Source: Rhodohalobacter sp. SW132
GTDB lineage: Bacteria; Bacteroidota; Rhodothermia; Balneolales; Balneolaceae
DNA length: 64,000 nt
Reading direction: 5' to 3'
Assembly (NCBI RefSeq): GCF_003390325.1
Contig: NZ_QUOK01000005.1
Coordinates: forward strand, 124,001 to 188,000
Shown one piece after another: positions 9,244 through 18,821 of the stretch. The position numbers and the translations under genes were made by a program. The notes under the pieces were generated by a model. It was given only the letters and a program-made list of their open reading frames with translations, was not told the DNA's origin and did no database searches. Positions within the stretch are counted from its first letter, which is position 1. Each line of letters opens with the position of its first letter.

Positions 9244-12200
9244 ATGATTGAGCTTAAAATTCTTGGCCCGGCTGAACTCAGAGGAGAAGATGGAAATCTT
9301 GAGCACTCATTTCTTGCGGGGCCAAAACGTCTTGCTTTGCTTACATATCTTATTTTGAACCGCCCCCGTGGTATGCAGCGGAGGGATCGTATTCTACCGT
9401 TATTGTGGCCGGAGAAAGGACAAAAGAGTGCCCGGAACTCCCTGAGCAACCTGCTATATCATATCCGAAACACGCTGGGAGATGATATCCTTATTACCAG
9501 GGGAACAGAGGAATTGGGGGTTGATACCGCTAAATTAACATGTGATGCTCTTGAATTCGAAAAGCTGATCGAAAAAGGCACCATGCTGAAAGCAGTTGAG
9601 CTCTATCGCAGCGACCTGCTTGAAGGATTACATGTACCGGGAGCTTCACCGGATCTTGATCAATGGCTTGAACAAGAGCGTGAAAGGTTTCGGAAACGTT
9701 ACGGCAGTGCACTGGAAACACTTGCTGAAAAAGATGAAAAACGCGGTAACCTCAAAGAAGCTGCGCGGTGGTGGACGTTAAAAAACCAGGCTTTTCCTTA
9801 TGATACCCGTGTCGTAAAACGGATGATTGAAGTACACGCAGCATCGGAAAACAGGGCCGAAGCACTTCGAATAGCGAGGCAGCACGGGGAGCTACTGCAG
9901 AAGGAACTGGGCATCGACCACCAGGAGACCATGAATGAGCTGACGGAGGGCCTTGACAAAGCTTCCATAAAAATGAGGCATCCGGAGAGCGATCGTGATC
10001 ATAAAACAGAACGGCTTGATTTTAAATCCGTAGCCATAATGCCTTTTGAAGAGCTTGGCAAACAAGAAGATACATCGAACTTTGCCGGTGGACTCCACAA
10101 TGATCTTCTTACGAGGCTATCCGGTGTCTCAGCACTAAATATCATTTCACGTACTTCTGTATTACAGTACCGGGAAACAACAAAACCGATACCGCAGATT
10201 GCCGAAGAACTCGGTGCCGGAACAATAGTTGAAGGGAGTATCCAGTTCAGAAGCGGCAGAATGAGGTTAAATATACAGCTTATTGATGTTGAAAAAGACA
10301 AGCACATCTGGGCTGAAACCTACGACAGGGAGTTTACGGCTGAACATTTTTTTGATATTCAAAGTGAACTGGCATTGAAAATTACGGACAGCCTGAAAGC
10401 CCGCCTTACTCCAAGTGAAAAAAAACGCGTTGCTGAATGGGCACCTACGGACGACCTTGAAGCTCATCGGCTCTACACATACGGCCGCAGGCAGCTTGAT
10501 CAGCGAACCGGTAAAGGAATGAAGCGGGCCGTGGAATATTTCCGGAGCGCTGTTGAACAAGATCCTGATTATGCATTGGCCTGGGTTGGCCTTGCAGATG
10601 CACTGGCTCTTCAATACGATTACGGCCATGCAGATAAAGATAAAACACTGCCTCGTGCAGAGGAGGCCATTAACCGGGCGCTTGAACTGGATCCAAACCT
10701 TGCTGAAGCATACGCCTCACTCGGATTACTCTATTCAAACCGCCACCAGGGATCAGCAGCTATCCGGGAACTGAAACGTGCCGTGGAACTTCAACCAAGT
10801 TACGCCGAAGCCCACAACTGGCTAAGCTGGAATTACCAGCTTTTGGGCCAGCCTGTAAAAGCTCTTGAAAGTGCGAAAAAAGCAGTAAACCTGAACCCTT
10901 TATCGCCGGAGGCTCTCAGCAATCTTTCAATATCATACCTTTACAACGGTTATCTTGAAAGAGCCCTGTCTGAATCTTTACGCGGAATTGAAATTCAGCC
11001 GGACTGGGATGGTCAGGCGATTCATCATGGTATGGCATTGTTCAATTTGGGAAGATACTCAGAAGCAAAAGCGGTACTTCAAGATCGAAATGTTCCATGG
11101 GCCGGTAATGGCCCGCTTGCCACACTTGCGCTTTGCCATAAAATGATAGGAGAGACTAATGAGGCAAAAAAAATAAAAAAAGAGCTTGAAGATAAAGGTG
11201 ATCTTTTTGCTACGGGCCTGATTGAAGCATCTCTTGGAAATGAAGATAAAGCGCTTAGTCTTTTTGAACAGATAGATTATTGGGATGATTGGGAAACACT
11301 TTCCATCCATCATCTGTACACGGATATTTTAGGCCCTCTGAAAAAAGGTCCGCGGTTTAAGGGTATTCTGAAAAGCGTGAATCACAGCAGGGGATTAGAG
11401 AATATAGAAGTCAAAAATATTTCGAAACCCGATAAAACAGCCATTGCTGTTCTCCCATTCACCGACTATATGAAGAGGAATAAACTGTCGCCATTTGCCG
11501 AGGGAATTCAAAATGACCTGATCACGAAACTGTCGAGGGTTGATGATCTCACAATCATCTCAGGTGACTCAATCAGACGTTTAAGCTTTAAAGAAGTTTC
11601 CATTGAGGAAATTGCCCTGAAATTAGGAGTGGGAACAGTGATTAAAGGAGGCATTCAACAAATTGTTGGGCGTATTCGGCTGACTATACAACTGATTGAT
11701 GCAACCACTGAACAAATACGATGGGCAGAAACCTATGACAGGGAACTCACTGCTGAAAATCTTTTCAACATCCAGAGTGAACTGGCTGAGAAAATTACAG
11801 GAAGCCTGCGCGATGAACTGACATCCACTGAAAAGAGCCACGTAGATGAGCGGCCGACTAAGAACCTGGATGCTTATCTTTTATACACACAAGGCAGATC
11901 ATATCTAAGCCAGAGAACAGAACAGAGTATTTTTAAGTCTCTGAATCTTTTCCGCGATGCGGTAAAGAAAGATCCCGAATATGCCAATGCATGGGCGGGC
12001 CTTGCAGAGGCTCTTTTGCTGATCAAATGGTACAACTATTCTTATGACGATGAGTTGAGAGATCCCATGGTAGCAATCCAAAAAGCCCTGGAGTTAAATC
12101 CCGAACTGGGAGAAACTTTTTGTTCACTTGGGATATATCATTCATACTATCAGAACGGACCGGAAGCAACCAGGGCACTGGAAAAGTGCATTGAACTACA

Positions 12201-12825
12201 GCCCGGCTATTCGGAAGCGTATAACTGGCTCGGGTGGCTGAGAATGATCATGGGAGATGCGGCCGGTGGTCTTGAGCCGGCAGAGCGTGCAGCCAGGCTC
12301 GATCCGCTTTCACCCTACACCAGGGTGTTTCTCGCTGTAGTATATCTGGCCAATCATAAATACCGGGAAGCCCTGGAAGAATCGATGAGTGCAAGAAAAA
12401 TCCGGCCTGAATTTGGCCTTTCTCATTTTGTGGAAGGATTGAGTCTTTATCACCTTGAAAAATATACCGAAGCAGAATTTTCCCTCAATGAATCTTTGAA
12501 ACTTGAAAGCTCAAACGGATCACCCATTAAAAATGAAGCGTATGCAACCTTAGCCCTGGCAAAAGTTGCGAATGGCAAACATCAGGAGGCTCGCAATCTG
12601 CTCGAAAAGATAAAAGACAATAAAGACTATTTTTGTGCAGGATTGGTGGAGGCCGCGTTAAATAACTATGAAGAAGCACACAGCCAATTTGGAAAAGTAG
12701 AAAAGTTTGGTGCCTTTACCACACCGATGTGCCGCTACTACTTCCCTGATGTACTGGAATCCGTCCGGAAGGATTCACGGTTTGATGCGCTAATTAACAA
12801 AATTAATAAGAGCTGGAACATGTAG
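9244..12825 (+). CDS. BTAD-type transcriptional regulator with two TolB-like/TPR modules
   Basis: A 1193-residue protein. Residues 1-95 resemble the winged-helix DNA-binding domain of SARP-type activators (RRDRILPLLWPEK, then SLSNLLYHIRNTLGDD). Residues 95-240 form the bacterial transcriptional activator (BTAD) helical domain. Then a module occurs twice: a TolB-N/FlgO-like domain (SVAIMPFEELG at about 265; TAIAVLPFTDYM at about 730) followed by TPR repeats (about 400-720 and 870-1190). The shared core WAETYDRE(F/L)TAE indicates internal duplication. The protein is predicted cytoplasmic, with TPRs acting as a sensing or partner surface. It is divergent from the cupredoxin/oxidase block, which suggests but does not prove control of it. 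AGAGGA at 9224-9229 is a distant possible ribosome site. Confidence 0.88.
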   Translation: MIELKILGPAELRGEDGNLEHSFLAGPKRLALLTYLILNRPRGMQRRDRILPLLWPEKGQKSARNSLSNLLYHIRNTLGDDILITRGTEELGVDTAKLTCDALEFEKLIEKGTMLKAVELYRSDLLEGLHVPGASPDLDQWLEQERERFRKRYGSALETLAEKDEKRGNLKEAARWWTLKNQAFPYDTRVVKRMIEVHAASENRAEALRIARQHGELLQKELGIDHQETMNELTEGLDKASIKMRHPESDRDHKTERLDFKSVAIMPFEELGKQEDTSNFAGGLHNDLLTRLSGVSALNIISRTSVLQYRETTKPIPQIAEELGAGTIVEGSIQFRSGRMRLNIQLIDVEKDKHIWAETYDREFTAEHFFDIQSELALKITDSLKARLTPSEKKRVAEWAPTDDLEAHRLYTYGRRQLDQRTGKGMKRAVEYFRSAVEQDPDYALAWVGLADALALQYDYGHADKDKTLPRAEEAINRALELDPNLAEAYASLGLLYSNRHQGSAAIRELKRAVELQPSYAEAHNWLSWNYQLLGQPVKALESAKKAVNLNPLSPEALSNLSISYLYNGYLERALSESLRGIEIQPDWDGQAIHHGMALFNLGRYSEAKAVLQDRNVPWAGNGPLATLALCHKMIGETNEAKKIKKELEDKGDLFATGLIEASLGNEDKALSLFEQIDYWDDWETLSIHHLYTDILGPLKKGPRFKGILKSVNHSRGLENIEVKNISKPDKTAIAVLPFTDYMKRNKLSPFAEGIQNDLITKLSRVDDLTIISGDSIRRLSFKEVSIEEIALKLGVGTVIKGGIQQIVGRIRLTIQLIDATTEQIRWAETYDRELTAENLFNIQSELAEKITGSLRDELTSTEKSHVDERPTKNLDAYLLYTQGRSYLSQRTEQSIFKSLNLFRDAVKKDPEYANAWAGLAEALLLIKWYNYSYDDELRDPMVAIQKALELNPELGETFCSLGIYHSYYQNGPEATRALEKCIELQPGYSEAYNWLGWLRMIMGDAAGGLEPAERAARLDPLSPYTRVFLAVVYLANHKYREALEESMSARKIRPEFGLSHFVEGLSLYHLEKYTEAEFSLNESLKLESSNGSPIKNEAYATLALAKVANGKHQEARNLLEKIKDNKDYFCAGLVEAALNNYEEAHSQFGKVEKFGAFTTPMCRYYFPDVLESVRKDSRFDALINKINKSWNM

Positions 12826-12844
12826 AGCGGGTCGCTGACCCGCT
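12826..12844 (+). terminator. Hairpin immediately after the BTAD regulator
   Basis: An 8-bp perfect stem (AGCGGGTC, loop GCT, GACCCGCT) starts at the base after the stop codon. Only TCTT follows rather than a clear T-run, so termination strength is uncertain. Confidence 0.45.
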
Positions 12845-12945
12845 TCTTATGAACCAAGCAAACAAATGAACTTCGTGAAAGGGGTGGGAGCTCGTTTACC
12901 GTCAGCCCTGAGACAAGATAAAATCCGTTGACTGGATCTTTCCCA

Positions 12946-12965
12946 CTCGGCTCAGGCGAGCCGAG
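12946..12965. repeat. REP-like hairpin abutting the BBE oxidase stop codon
   Basis: An 8-bp stem (CTCGGCTC/GAGCCGAG) with a 4-nt loop ends one base before the stop codon of the minus-strand gene at 12966. A closely similar hairpin with the same flank (GAGxTACG) lies at 27775-27793, also just after a minus-strand gene. They look like members of one small palindromic repeat family. Confidence 0.5.
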
Positions 12966-14342
12966 CTACGTTGGCTCAATATTCTGATTGCTGCGAAACA
13001 GGTTTTCCGGATCCCACTCTTTTTTGATCTCTTTCAGTCTGTCAAAATTTGATCCGTAGGCATCGGGAATACGATTTTGTTCATCCTGACCCATCAGATT
13101 TACATACACACCGCCGCTGGCGTGTGGAGACATGGCAATATGAAACTCTTTTGCCCAGTTCATTGGCTCATTATCTGCTTCAGTGTCGGTCCAGCCGGCA
13201 AAAATGTGCAGAGTGTACGCCGAGTCGCGGTGCGGAAAGGCGGTCAGTTCCGGGTCAATACGGTTTATGGCTCCGCCCATCGGTTCGAAATAGGCGACTG
13301 AGAATGCACCGGGAAGTTTTTTGGTATGCTCCAGCATGGTGTCGATTGCCACATCTGAGATCTCATCCAGATAATGTGCTTTTGAATACCAGCGGTTTCC
13401 GCTCGTCATTCCCTCATCAAACATCTTTTGTGCAGCGGTATATGGCATCGGCTGAACCACGTTCAAGATCGGATCGCCAAAATTGAGAAGTGGTGCGAGC
13501 TCTGCCTGAGCCGTTTCGGAATCTCCTATATGAGCCATCACCAGCGAGAGAACCGGTTTCCCATGATAGGATTTGGGAAATGCATCGATCGGAGGAGCAT
13601 TTAAAAAGAAAGCGTAGCAGGCGATCTCCTCCGGAGCGCCCTGCATAAAACCGCGATAAAATCGGAGTACGTCCCCGGCCTGATCGAATGGAAAGACTAC
13701 CTGTCCGGCCGTAATCTCCGGCCCAACCTCATGAAGGCTGAACTCGAAAGAGGTGACAATTCCGAAGTTACCGCTGCCGCCACGAATCGCCCAGAAGAGA
13801 TCTTCATAGTGATGTTCACTGGTCAAAATGGATTCACCGGTAGCCGTGATAATCCGGGCCGACAGCAGGTTATCCAGTGCAAGGCCGTGCTTGCGCGAAA
13901 GATACCCGGTTCCGCCGCCAAGTGTGTAGCCGGCAACGCCAACAGTTGAAACCGTAGCCCCGGTAGTTGCCAGTCCGTGCTTCTGCGCCGCTTCATCAAA
14001 TGCGCCCCATCGCACCCCGGGCCCCACTATGGCGGTCTTTTCAGCCGAATCAATTTCGATAGAATTCATCCCGGAAAGATCGATCACCAGTCCGCCATCG
14101 CAGATCGATTTCCCCGCATAATCGTGGCCGCCGCTTCTGACAGAAAACTCCAGTTCATGCTCTTTCACAAACCGGATACACCGTGCCACATCATCACTAT
14201 TTTTACATAGGGCAACAGCGGCTGGATATTTATCAAAAAAACCGTTCCACCCGATTCTCAGTTTTTGGTAACCGGAATCTCCTTGTTTGGTAATGGTTCC
14301 GTTAAGTTCTTTTCCGAGGGTTTCGAATTGAAATTTGTCCAT
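12966..14342 (-). CDS. BBE-type FAD-linked oxidase (berberine bridge enzyme-like)
   Basis: A 458-residue flavoprotein of the PCMH FAD-binding fold. The N-terminal FAD domain carries RSGGHDYAG, whose His is the usual covalent 8-alpha attachment site, and GGGTGYLSRKHGL-x-LDNLLSA. The C-terminal BBE motif is clear: YGSNFDRLKEIKKEWDPENLF followed by RSNQNI. The second attachment Cys of bicovalent members seems replaced (TVGVAGYTLGGG), so a single covalent link is predicted. Relatives oxidise sugars, alcohols or alkaloids with O2; the substrate here cannot be read from sequence. No signal peptide is seen, so it is probably cytoplasmic. It stands alone on the minus strand. Confidence 0.9.
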   Translation of the reverse strand: MDKFQFETLGKELNGTITKQGDSGYQKLRIGWNGFFDKYPAAVALCKNSDDVARCIRFVKEHELEFSVRSGGHDYAGKSICDGGLVIDLSGMNSIEIDSAEKTAIVGPGVRWGAFDEAAQKHGLATTGATVSTVGVAGYTLGGGTGYLSRKHGLALDNLLSARIITATGESILTSEHHYEDLFWAIRGGSGNFGIVTSFEFSLHEVGPEITAGQVVFPFDQAGDVLRFYRGFMQGAPEEIACYAFFLNAPPIDAFPKSYHGKPVLSLVMAHIGDSETAQAELAPLLNFGDPILNVVQPMPYTAAQKMFDEGMTSGNRWYSKAHYLDEISDVAIDTMLEHTKKLPGAFSVAYFEPMGGAINRIDPELTAFPHRDSAYTLHIFAGWTDTEADNEPMNWAKEFHIAMSPHASGGVYVNLMGQDEQNRIPDAYGSNFDRLKEIKKEWDPENLFRSNQNIEPT

Positions 14343-14491
14343 TCTAAAGAAAGATTTATGTACAGGTTTTAAGACTTATATTAAATACAATAAAAAAACC
14401 TGATCATGCAAAAAACTGCTCAGGTGAAGATACAAATTGGGAACATACTGTAACTATAACAGATACGATACCCCTCCAAGCCCAAAATTAC

Positions 14492-16534
14492 TTACGGAGT
14501 TATCGCTATCTCTGTTCTCTCGTGCTTCCACCTATCCGGCAGGTTCAGGATCAATATTGAACTCTCCCGATCGTAAAACCAGGCCGTTTCCTGTTCATCA
14601 ACTTCGTGTGATTCAGTCATCAATTCACCATTTAGCTCCACAGATTCAGGATAAGATGTGTGCATGAAACGGAGTTCGTACGACCTGTATTCGTTCATTC
14701 CGCTGTATTCACGCTGCACGGCACCAATCGTCAATCGAAGCTGCCCCGCAACTTCGTTATACCGGAACATGGTTCTCGCTGCAATTGCTCTTCGATAATC
14801 TCTTGTAAATCCATCATCTTCTGTTAGCCGAAATGTCCCCGCATTACCGGTGTATATTTCCACCTGCAAATGATCGTTGTTGCCGTCCCGAATCGGTCCC
14901 CCTTCTGGCCGGTACGAAATTATTGATCCGGCTTTAACAAATAAAGGAATATGGCGCAATGGAGCCTCAACCACCCATGATTGACCCGCCCGGTATTCTC
15001 TGCCGGAGTAATAATCATACCAAAATCCATCATCCGGAAAATAAACGCTCCGTTCTCTAACTCCCGGATCGCTAACCGGTGCAACAAGAAATGCATCTCC
15101 AAAACGGAATTGTCCCGGGTAATCCCGAAATCCACCAATCAAACTGTTTCTTGTCTGCCTTGTGATATGGGCATGTGTGTAAATGTATGGAAAAAGCCTG
15201 GAACGCAGATCGGTACTCTCCCGAATCATCTCTATTTCTGATTCAGTAAACGAGTCGTGCGAAAAATCATCAACCAAAAAATGCATGGAAGGCAAAAAAG
15301 CTGACAACTGTATGGTTCTCAGAAAAAGCTCTTCATCAGCCCTGCCCTTCAGCGAAACCGGGTATGAAATAAATGGGGTATTGTAACTGCTAAGAGTTGG
15401 ATCCGAAACAGATTCAAGAAGTTGACTCAGGCCTCCAGGCGAATAATATCCATTTTGATCGATTTCAGGAGCTGAATCCCAGCTAAATGTTGTCGGCTTG
15501 CTAACCGGGGCTGGATATTGCAGGTGATGCGAATCATTTACGACAAAGTGATGGCGTAGATAGAGATTACGCTCTCTTTCAGGGTTCGCAGACTGTTCGA
15601 GCTCATGTAATGTACTCAGATCGGAAAGTTCGACCGGTCCGTCTAAAAGTAAATACTGATACCCTCGATTGAATATCTCCGAAAGTCCGCCATTGCTGGC
15701 ATTGGTTGGAAACTCATCAGAAGAAAGTTTTTTTCCATAAACAACTTCATCCCAATTCTGCCTGATCGATGAGAGATCTGAATTAAAGTCATGATTCTGA
15801 AACCAGGCCGCATCCGGAAGCGTTGTCGAAGTGCCCAAATGGGTATTCACTGCATCTGGTGTAAAATCCATTCCCGCATATCCAGTCATAAAACCAAAGT
15901 ACCAGTCAGGCGGAAGCATCACCGTCTGTTCGCGAAACAAATCGGCACTGTTTATTTCAGGTGAGATAGATGGCGGAAGTCCTGTTCCAGTGGGTTTTAC
16001 GTAATCACTGTGAGATAGGTGAATTTTATGAACCTGTAGTCCTTCCAGGTCGCGGGGATGCAAACGAATTTCATACAACCCGGGATTTGAAAAGTTTAGG
16101 TCGCTGCTGCTATTTCCATCTCTGCGGGGGATCCATTGTAAACGTACTTCATCTTGTGGTAAGGAAACAGTAAATCGATCAACCAAAAAGTTATCAGGGC
16201 CCGTAATTGTGATATCGGGTCCTCCCCCCTGATCCTGCAATGTACCATAACCCGTGGCAAGAATATGCAATGAGTAATTCCCGGGATTGGTTACATAAAC
16301 TGAAAATCTCAGACTCTGTGCACTGTCAGGCTCTTCAGGTTGATAAATCAGCCCCCTGCTGTTGACATGAAACTGTTCCTGCCAGTTCAGGTACTGTGAT
16401 CCGGATTCAGGTACAATAGATATAATTCCATCCACCTCATAAAAATCAGCCTGCGGGTATGGCGAGCAGGAACTGAGCAAAGAGATTAGCAGGAAGGCTA
16501 ATAAATAATGAAGCGAACTGACTAAAATTCTCAT
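14492..16534 (-). CDS. GH31-like lipoprotein, probably without the canonical catalytic nucleophile
   Basis: I chose the ATG at 16534 (680 residues) because it gives a compact lipoprotein signal (SLLSSC); a TTG at 16555 would add seven residues. Residues about 25-190 form a beta-rich N-terminal domain. The C-terminal half matches GH31 landmarks: ELFLRTIQLSAFLPSM, LRSRLFPYIYTHAHI, QFRFGDAFLVAPVSDPGVRE, FWYDYYSGREYRAG and HIPLFVKAGSIISYRP, then a DUF5110-like domain. The barrel is short, and I cannot find the WxDMNE-type strand that carries the GH31 nucleophile; the acid/base region is reduced to FSWDSAPE. I infer a diverged, perhaps non-hydrolytic, surface glycan-binding protein. Domain homology is fairly sure, activity is not. 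Confidence 0.75.
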   Translation of the reverse strand: MRILVSSLHYLLAFLLISLLSSCSPYPQADFYEVDGIISIVPESGSQYLNWQEQFHVNSRGLIYQPEEPDSAQSLRFSVYVTNPGNYSLHILATGYGTLQDQGGGPDITITGPDNFLVDRFTVSLPQDEVRLQWIPRRDGNSSSDLNFSNPGLYEIRLHPRDLEGLQVHKIHLSHSDYVKPTGTGLPPSISPEINSADLFREQTVMLPPDWYFGFMTGYAGMDFTPDAVNTHLGTSTTLPDAAWFQNHDFNSDLSSIRQNWDEVVYGKKLSSDEFPTNASNGGLSEIFNRGYQYLLLDGPVELSDLSTLHELEQSANPERERNLYLRHHFVVNDSHHLQYPAPVSKPTTFSWDSAPEIDQNGYYSPGGLSQLLESVSDPTLSSYNTPFISYPVSLKGRADEELFLRTIQLSAFLPSMHFLVDDFSHDSFTESEIEMIRESTDLRSRLFPYIYTHAHITRQTRNSLIGGFRDYPGQFRFGDAFLVAPVSDPGVRERSVYFPDDGFWYDYYSGREYRAGQSWVVEAPLRHIPLFVKAGSIISYRPEGGPIRDGNNDHLQVEIYTGNAGTFRLTEDDGFTRDYRRAIAARTMFRYNEVAGQLRLTIGAVQREYSGMNEYRSYELRFMHTSYPESVELNGELMTESHEVDEQETAWFYDRESSILILNLPDRWKHERTEIAITP

Positions 16535-16692
16535 TTTTGATATGTAGACGAACAACTGCTGGTCGCCGATAGAATATCACAATCTTAGTGAAACTGCAAC
16601 GATCCAGAAGAGATGCAGATCTGTTGGAGATTTGCAGATCAACCCCTGAAAGCCCAATTAAAAGATATCAGTTCGTTTGAAAGACTTAAAGT

Positions 16693-16977
16693 CTATGAAT
16701 TAGATTTATTAACCTGCTTTTTAAAATCTTTAGAAATTTTGAGAGTAGGGACATATTGTTCCGGCACAATAACTTCTTCATTGGTTTTTGGATTTCGCGC
16801 CACTCGCTGTGCTCTTTTAACCACCTTAAAACTACCAAAACCCCGAAGTTCTATAGTTTCGCCGCGTTTCATTGCATCAATTACGGTGTCAATAAATCCA
16901 TTTACAACCGCTTCAGTCTCAACTTTAGTGAGCCCTGTGGACGATGATATTACGTCAACGATGTCTGCCTTTGTCAT
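16693..16977 (-). CDS. HU-family DNA-binding protein
   Basis: A 94-residue histone-like protein that binds and bends DNA as a dimer in the nucleoid. It shows the family pattern: N-terminal helices TKADIVDVISSSTGLTK, the turn GFIDTVIDAMKRGETIELRGFGSFKVVKRAQR, and the DNA-clasping arm ARNPKTNEEVIVPE. A short lysine-rich tail (KDFKKQVNKSNS) follows. Length is normal for HU/IHF. Whether it is HU or a phylum-specific IHF-like protein cannot be settled by eye. It diverges from the symporter at 17172 across a 195-base AT-rich promoter region. Confidence 0.95.
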   Translation of the reverse strand: MTKADIVDVISSSTGLTKVETEAVVNGFIDTVIDAMKRGETIELRGFGSFKVVKRAQRVARNPKTNEEVIVPEQYVPTLKISKDFKKQVNKSNS

Positions 16978-17171
16978 AACATGTTTGTTTTTCTTCTTGT
17001 TAATCCATTTAGTTCTTTCTGCGATAATCAGTTAAGAACTTTATTGTGATCGTTTGATAAAAAAAGAACTTTCCGAAGCAAATCGTTCATTCGTTTGCCA
17101 TTTTTATTAAAAAGTAACTCATATTATTTATACATTCGAGGCTGAAGAAACCGTAACCTTATATTTTATTG

Positions 17172-18800
17172 ATGGACATCTTCGACGACGTTATCTCTTG
17201 GCTATTAGATCTGATCTGGAACACACCTGAAGCTCTCCCTTTTATGGTGGTTGTTCTGCTCTCCTTTGGTATTTTCATTACAATCCGACTCGGTTTTATT
17301 CAAATCACTCGCTTCAGCCACGGTTTGAAAGTGGTTAGCGGGCATTACGACGATCCGAATGATGAAGGTGACATAAACCACTTCCAGGCGCTCAGTACAG
17401 CGTTGTCAGCTACGGTGGGTATCGGTAATATTGCTGGTGTTGCACTCGCTATCCATTTTGGAGGACCCGGTGCACTTTTCTGGATGTGGATAACCGCTAT
17501 TTTGGGTATGGCAATTAAATTTACAGAGGTTACCCTTGCCCAGGAATACCGTGTAACCAACCCCGATGGTACCGTATCCGGTGGTCCGATGTACTATATT
17601 GAAAAAGGATTGGGCCCAAACTGGAAATGGCTGGCGGTCGCATTTTCTATAGCGGCTGCAATTTGTGCATTTCTCACTGGAAACGCCGTTCAGGCTAATA
17701 CGGTAGCGGATGTAATGCATAGCGATTTTGAAATTCCCCGCGCTCTCACCGGCTTTATCACTGCAGGTCTTGTCGGAGCAGTTATTCTGGGGGGAATTAA
17801 GCGAATCGGGTATGTTACCTCGCGCCTCGTTCCATTTATGGCTACGCTCTACGTGCTGGCCGGATTGATTATCCTGATTCTGAATTACAATCTTGTCATC
17901 CCTTCATTTGTAGAAATTGTAACAAGTGCCTTTAATCCCCAGGCCGGAATTCTGGGTGTGGGATCCGGTGCTTTTATCTTCACCCTGAGTTACGGTGTCC
18001 AGCGCGGTCTTTTTTCAAATGAAGCCGGCCAGGGTTCAGCCCCCATTGCACACTCCGCAGCAAAAACCGATCAGCCTGTCCGTGAAGGCGTTGTAGCGCT
18101 TCTGGAACCATTTATTGACACACTGGTAGTGTGTACCATTACAGGTCTTGTTATCGTAACTACGGGCGCCTGGGATATGCATCACACCGCAACAGTGAAC
18201 CCGTCAGATGCTTCCATTGAATATGTGATGCTCGATGGAGAATCTCCCGCTACTCTTTATTTTGAAGACGGCGTGCCCGTAAACGGTGAAATGATCCGTT
18301 ATTCTGCCCCTGTGGATACTATGTATACCAACCGCGACCAGACAGAACTCTTTAACGGACGCATTGAAAATGTTGGAACTTCTCCCGTTGCTTTTGATGA
18401 AAGTGACCAGATCCTCACACAAATTTTTGGCGGAGTTGTTGAAAACGGGGCTCCGCTAACTGCCCGGGCTTTTGAGATCGGCCTTGCACCACTTGCCGGT
18501 GGCGGGGGATTCATCGTAACCATTGCAGTTCTCCTTTTCGCGGTTTCTACCTCCATCAGCTGGAGCTACTATGGCGACAGGGCTGCTCAATATCTATTCG
18601 GATTTAAATCCATCTTATGGTACAGACTGGCATTTGTGGGAATGCACTTTGTAGGTGCGATAACGGCACTTACCACAATATGGGCGTTTGGTGATGTGAT
18701 GCTTGGATTGATGGCATTTTTCAACATCATTGCACTTTTTGCACTCTCAGGTGTAATTGTGAAAATTACCCGTAAGTATTTCGAAAACACGGAAATTTAA
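17172..18800 (+). CDS. Sodium:alanine symporter family (AGCS) transporter
   Basis: A 542-residue inner-membrane protein that should import alanine or glycine with Na+ (some members use H+). Family signatures are visible: ALSATVGIGNIAGVALAIHFGGPGA-type glycine-rich substrate region near residue 80, GGPMYYIEKGLG, and GVQRGLFSNEAGQGSAPIAHSAA near 280-300. There are about ten to eleven hydrophobic helices. An extra polar stretch of about 95 residues (about 340-435, rich in D, E, T) sits between late helices and is unusual for AGCS proteins of about 450-480 residues; it is likely an external loop. ATG at 17172 was preferred to the TTG one codon earlier. Confidence 0.93.
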   Translation: MDIFDDVISWLLDLIWNTPEALPFMVVVLLSFGIFITIRLGFIQITRFSHGLKVVSGHYDDPNDEGDINHFQALSTALSATVGIGNIAGVALAIHFGGPGALFWMWITAILGMAIKFTEVTLAQEYRVTNPDGTVSGGPMYYIEKGLGPNWKWLAVAFSIAAAICAFLTGNAVQANTVADVMHSDFEIPRALTGFITAGLVGAVILGGIKRIGYVTSRLVPFMATLYVLAGLIILILNYNLVIPSFVEIVTSAFNPQAGILGVGSGAFIFTLSYGVQRGLFSNEAGQGSAPIAHSAAKTDQPVREGVVALLEPFIDTLVVCTITGLVIVTTGAWDMHHTATVNPSDASIEYVMLDGESPATLYFEDGVPVNGEMIRYSAPVDTMYTNRDQTELFNGRIENVGTSPVAFDESDQILTQIFGGVVENGAPLTARAFEIGLAPLAGGGGFIVTIAVLLFAVSTSISWSYYGDRAAQYLFGFKSILWYRLAFVGMHFVGAITALTTIWAFGDVMLGLMAFFNIIALFALSGVIVKITRKYFENTEI

Positions 18801-18821
18801 AACCATAAGTCCGTTCATAAT

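Noticed and set aside
13049-13486. Plus-strand 145-codon frame opposite the BBE oxidase
   Set aside because: Antisense shadow, composition unlike neighbouring proteins.
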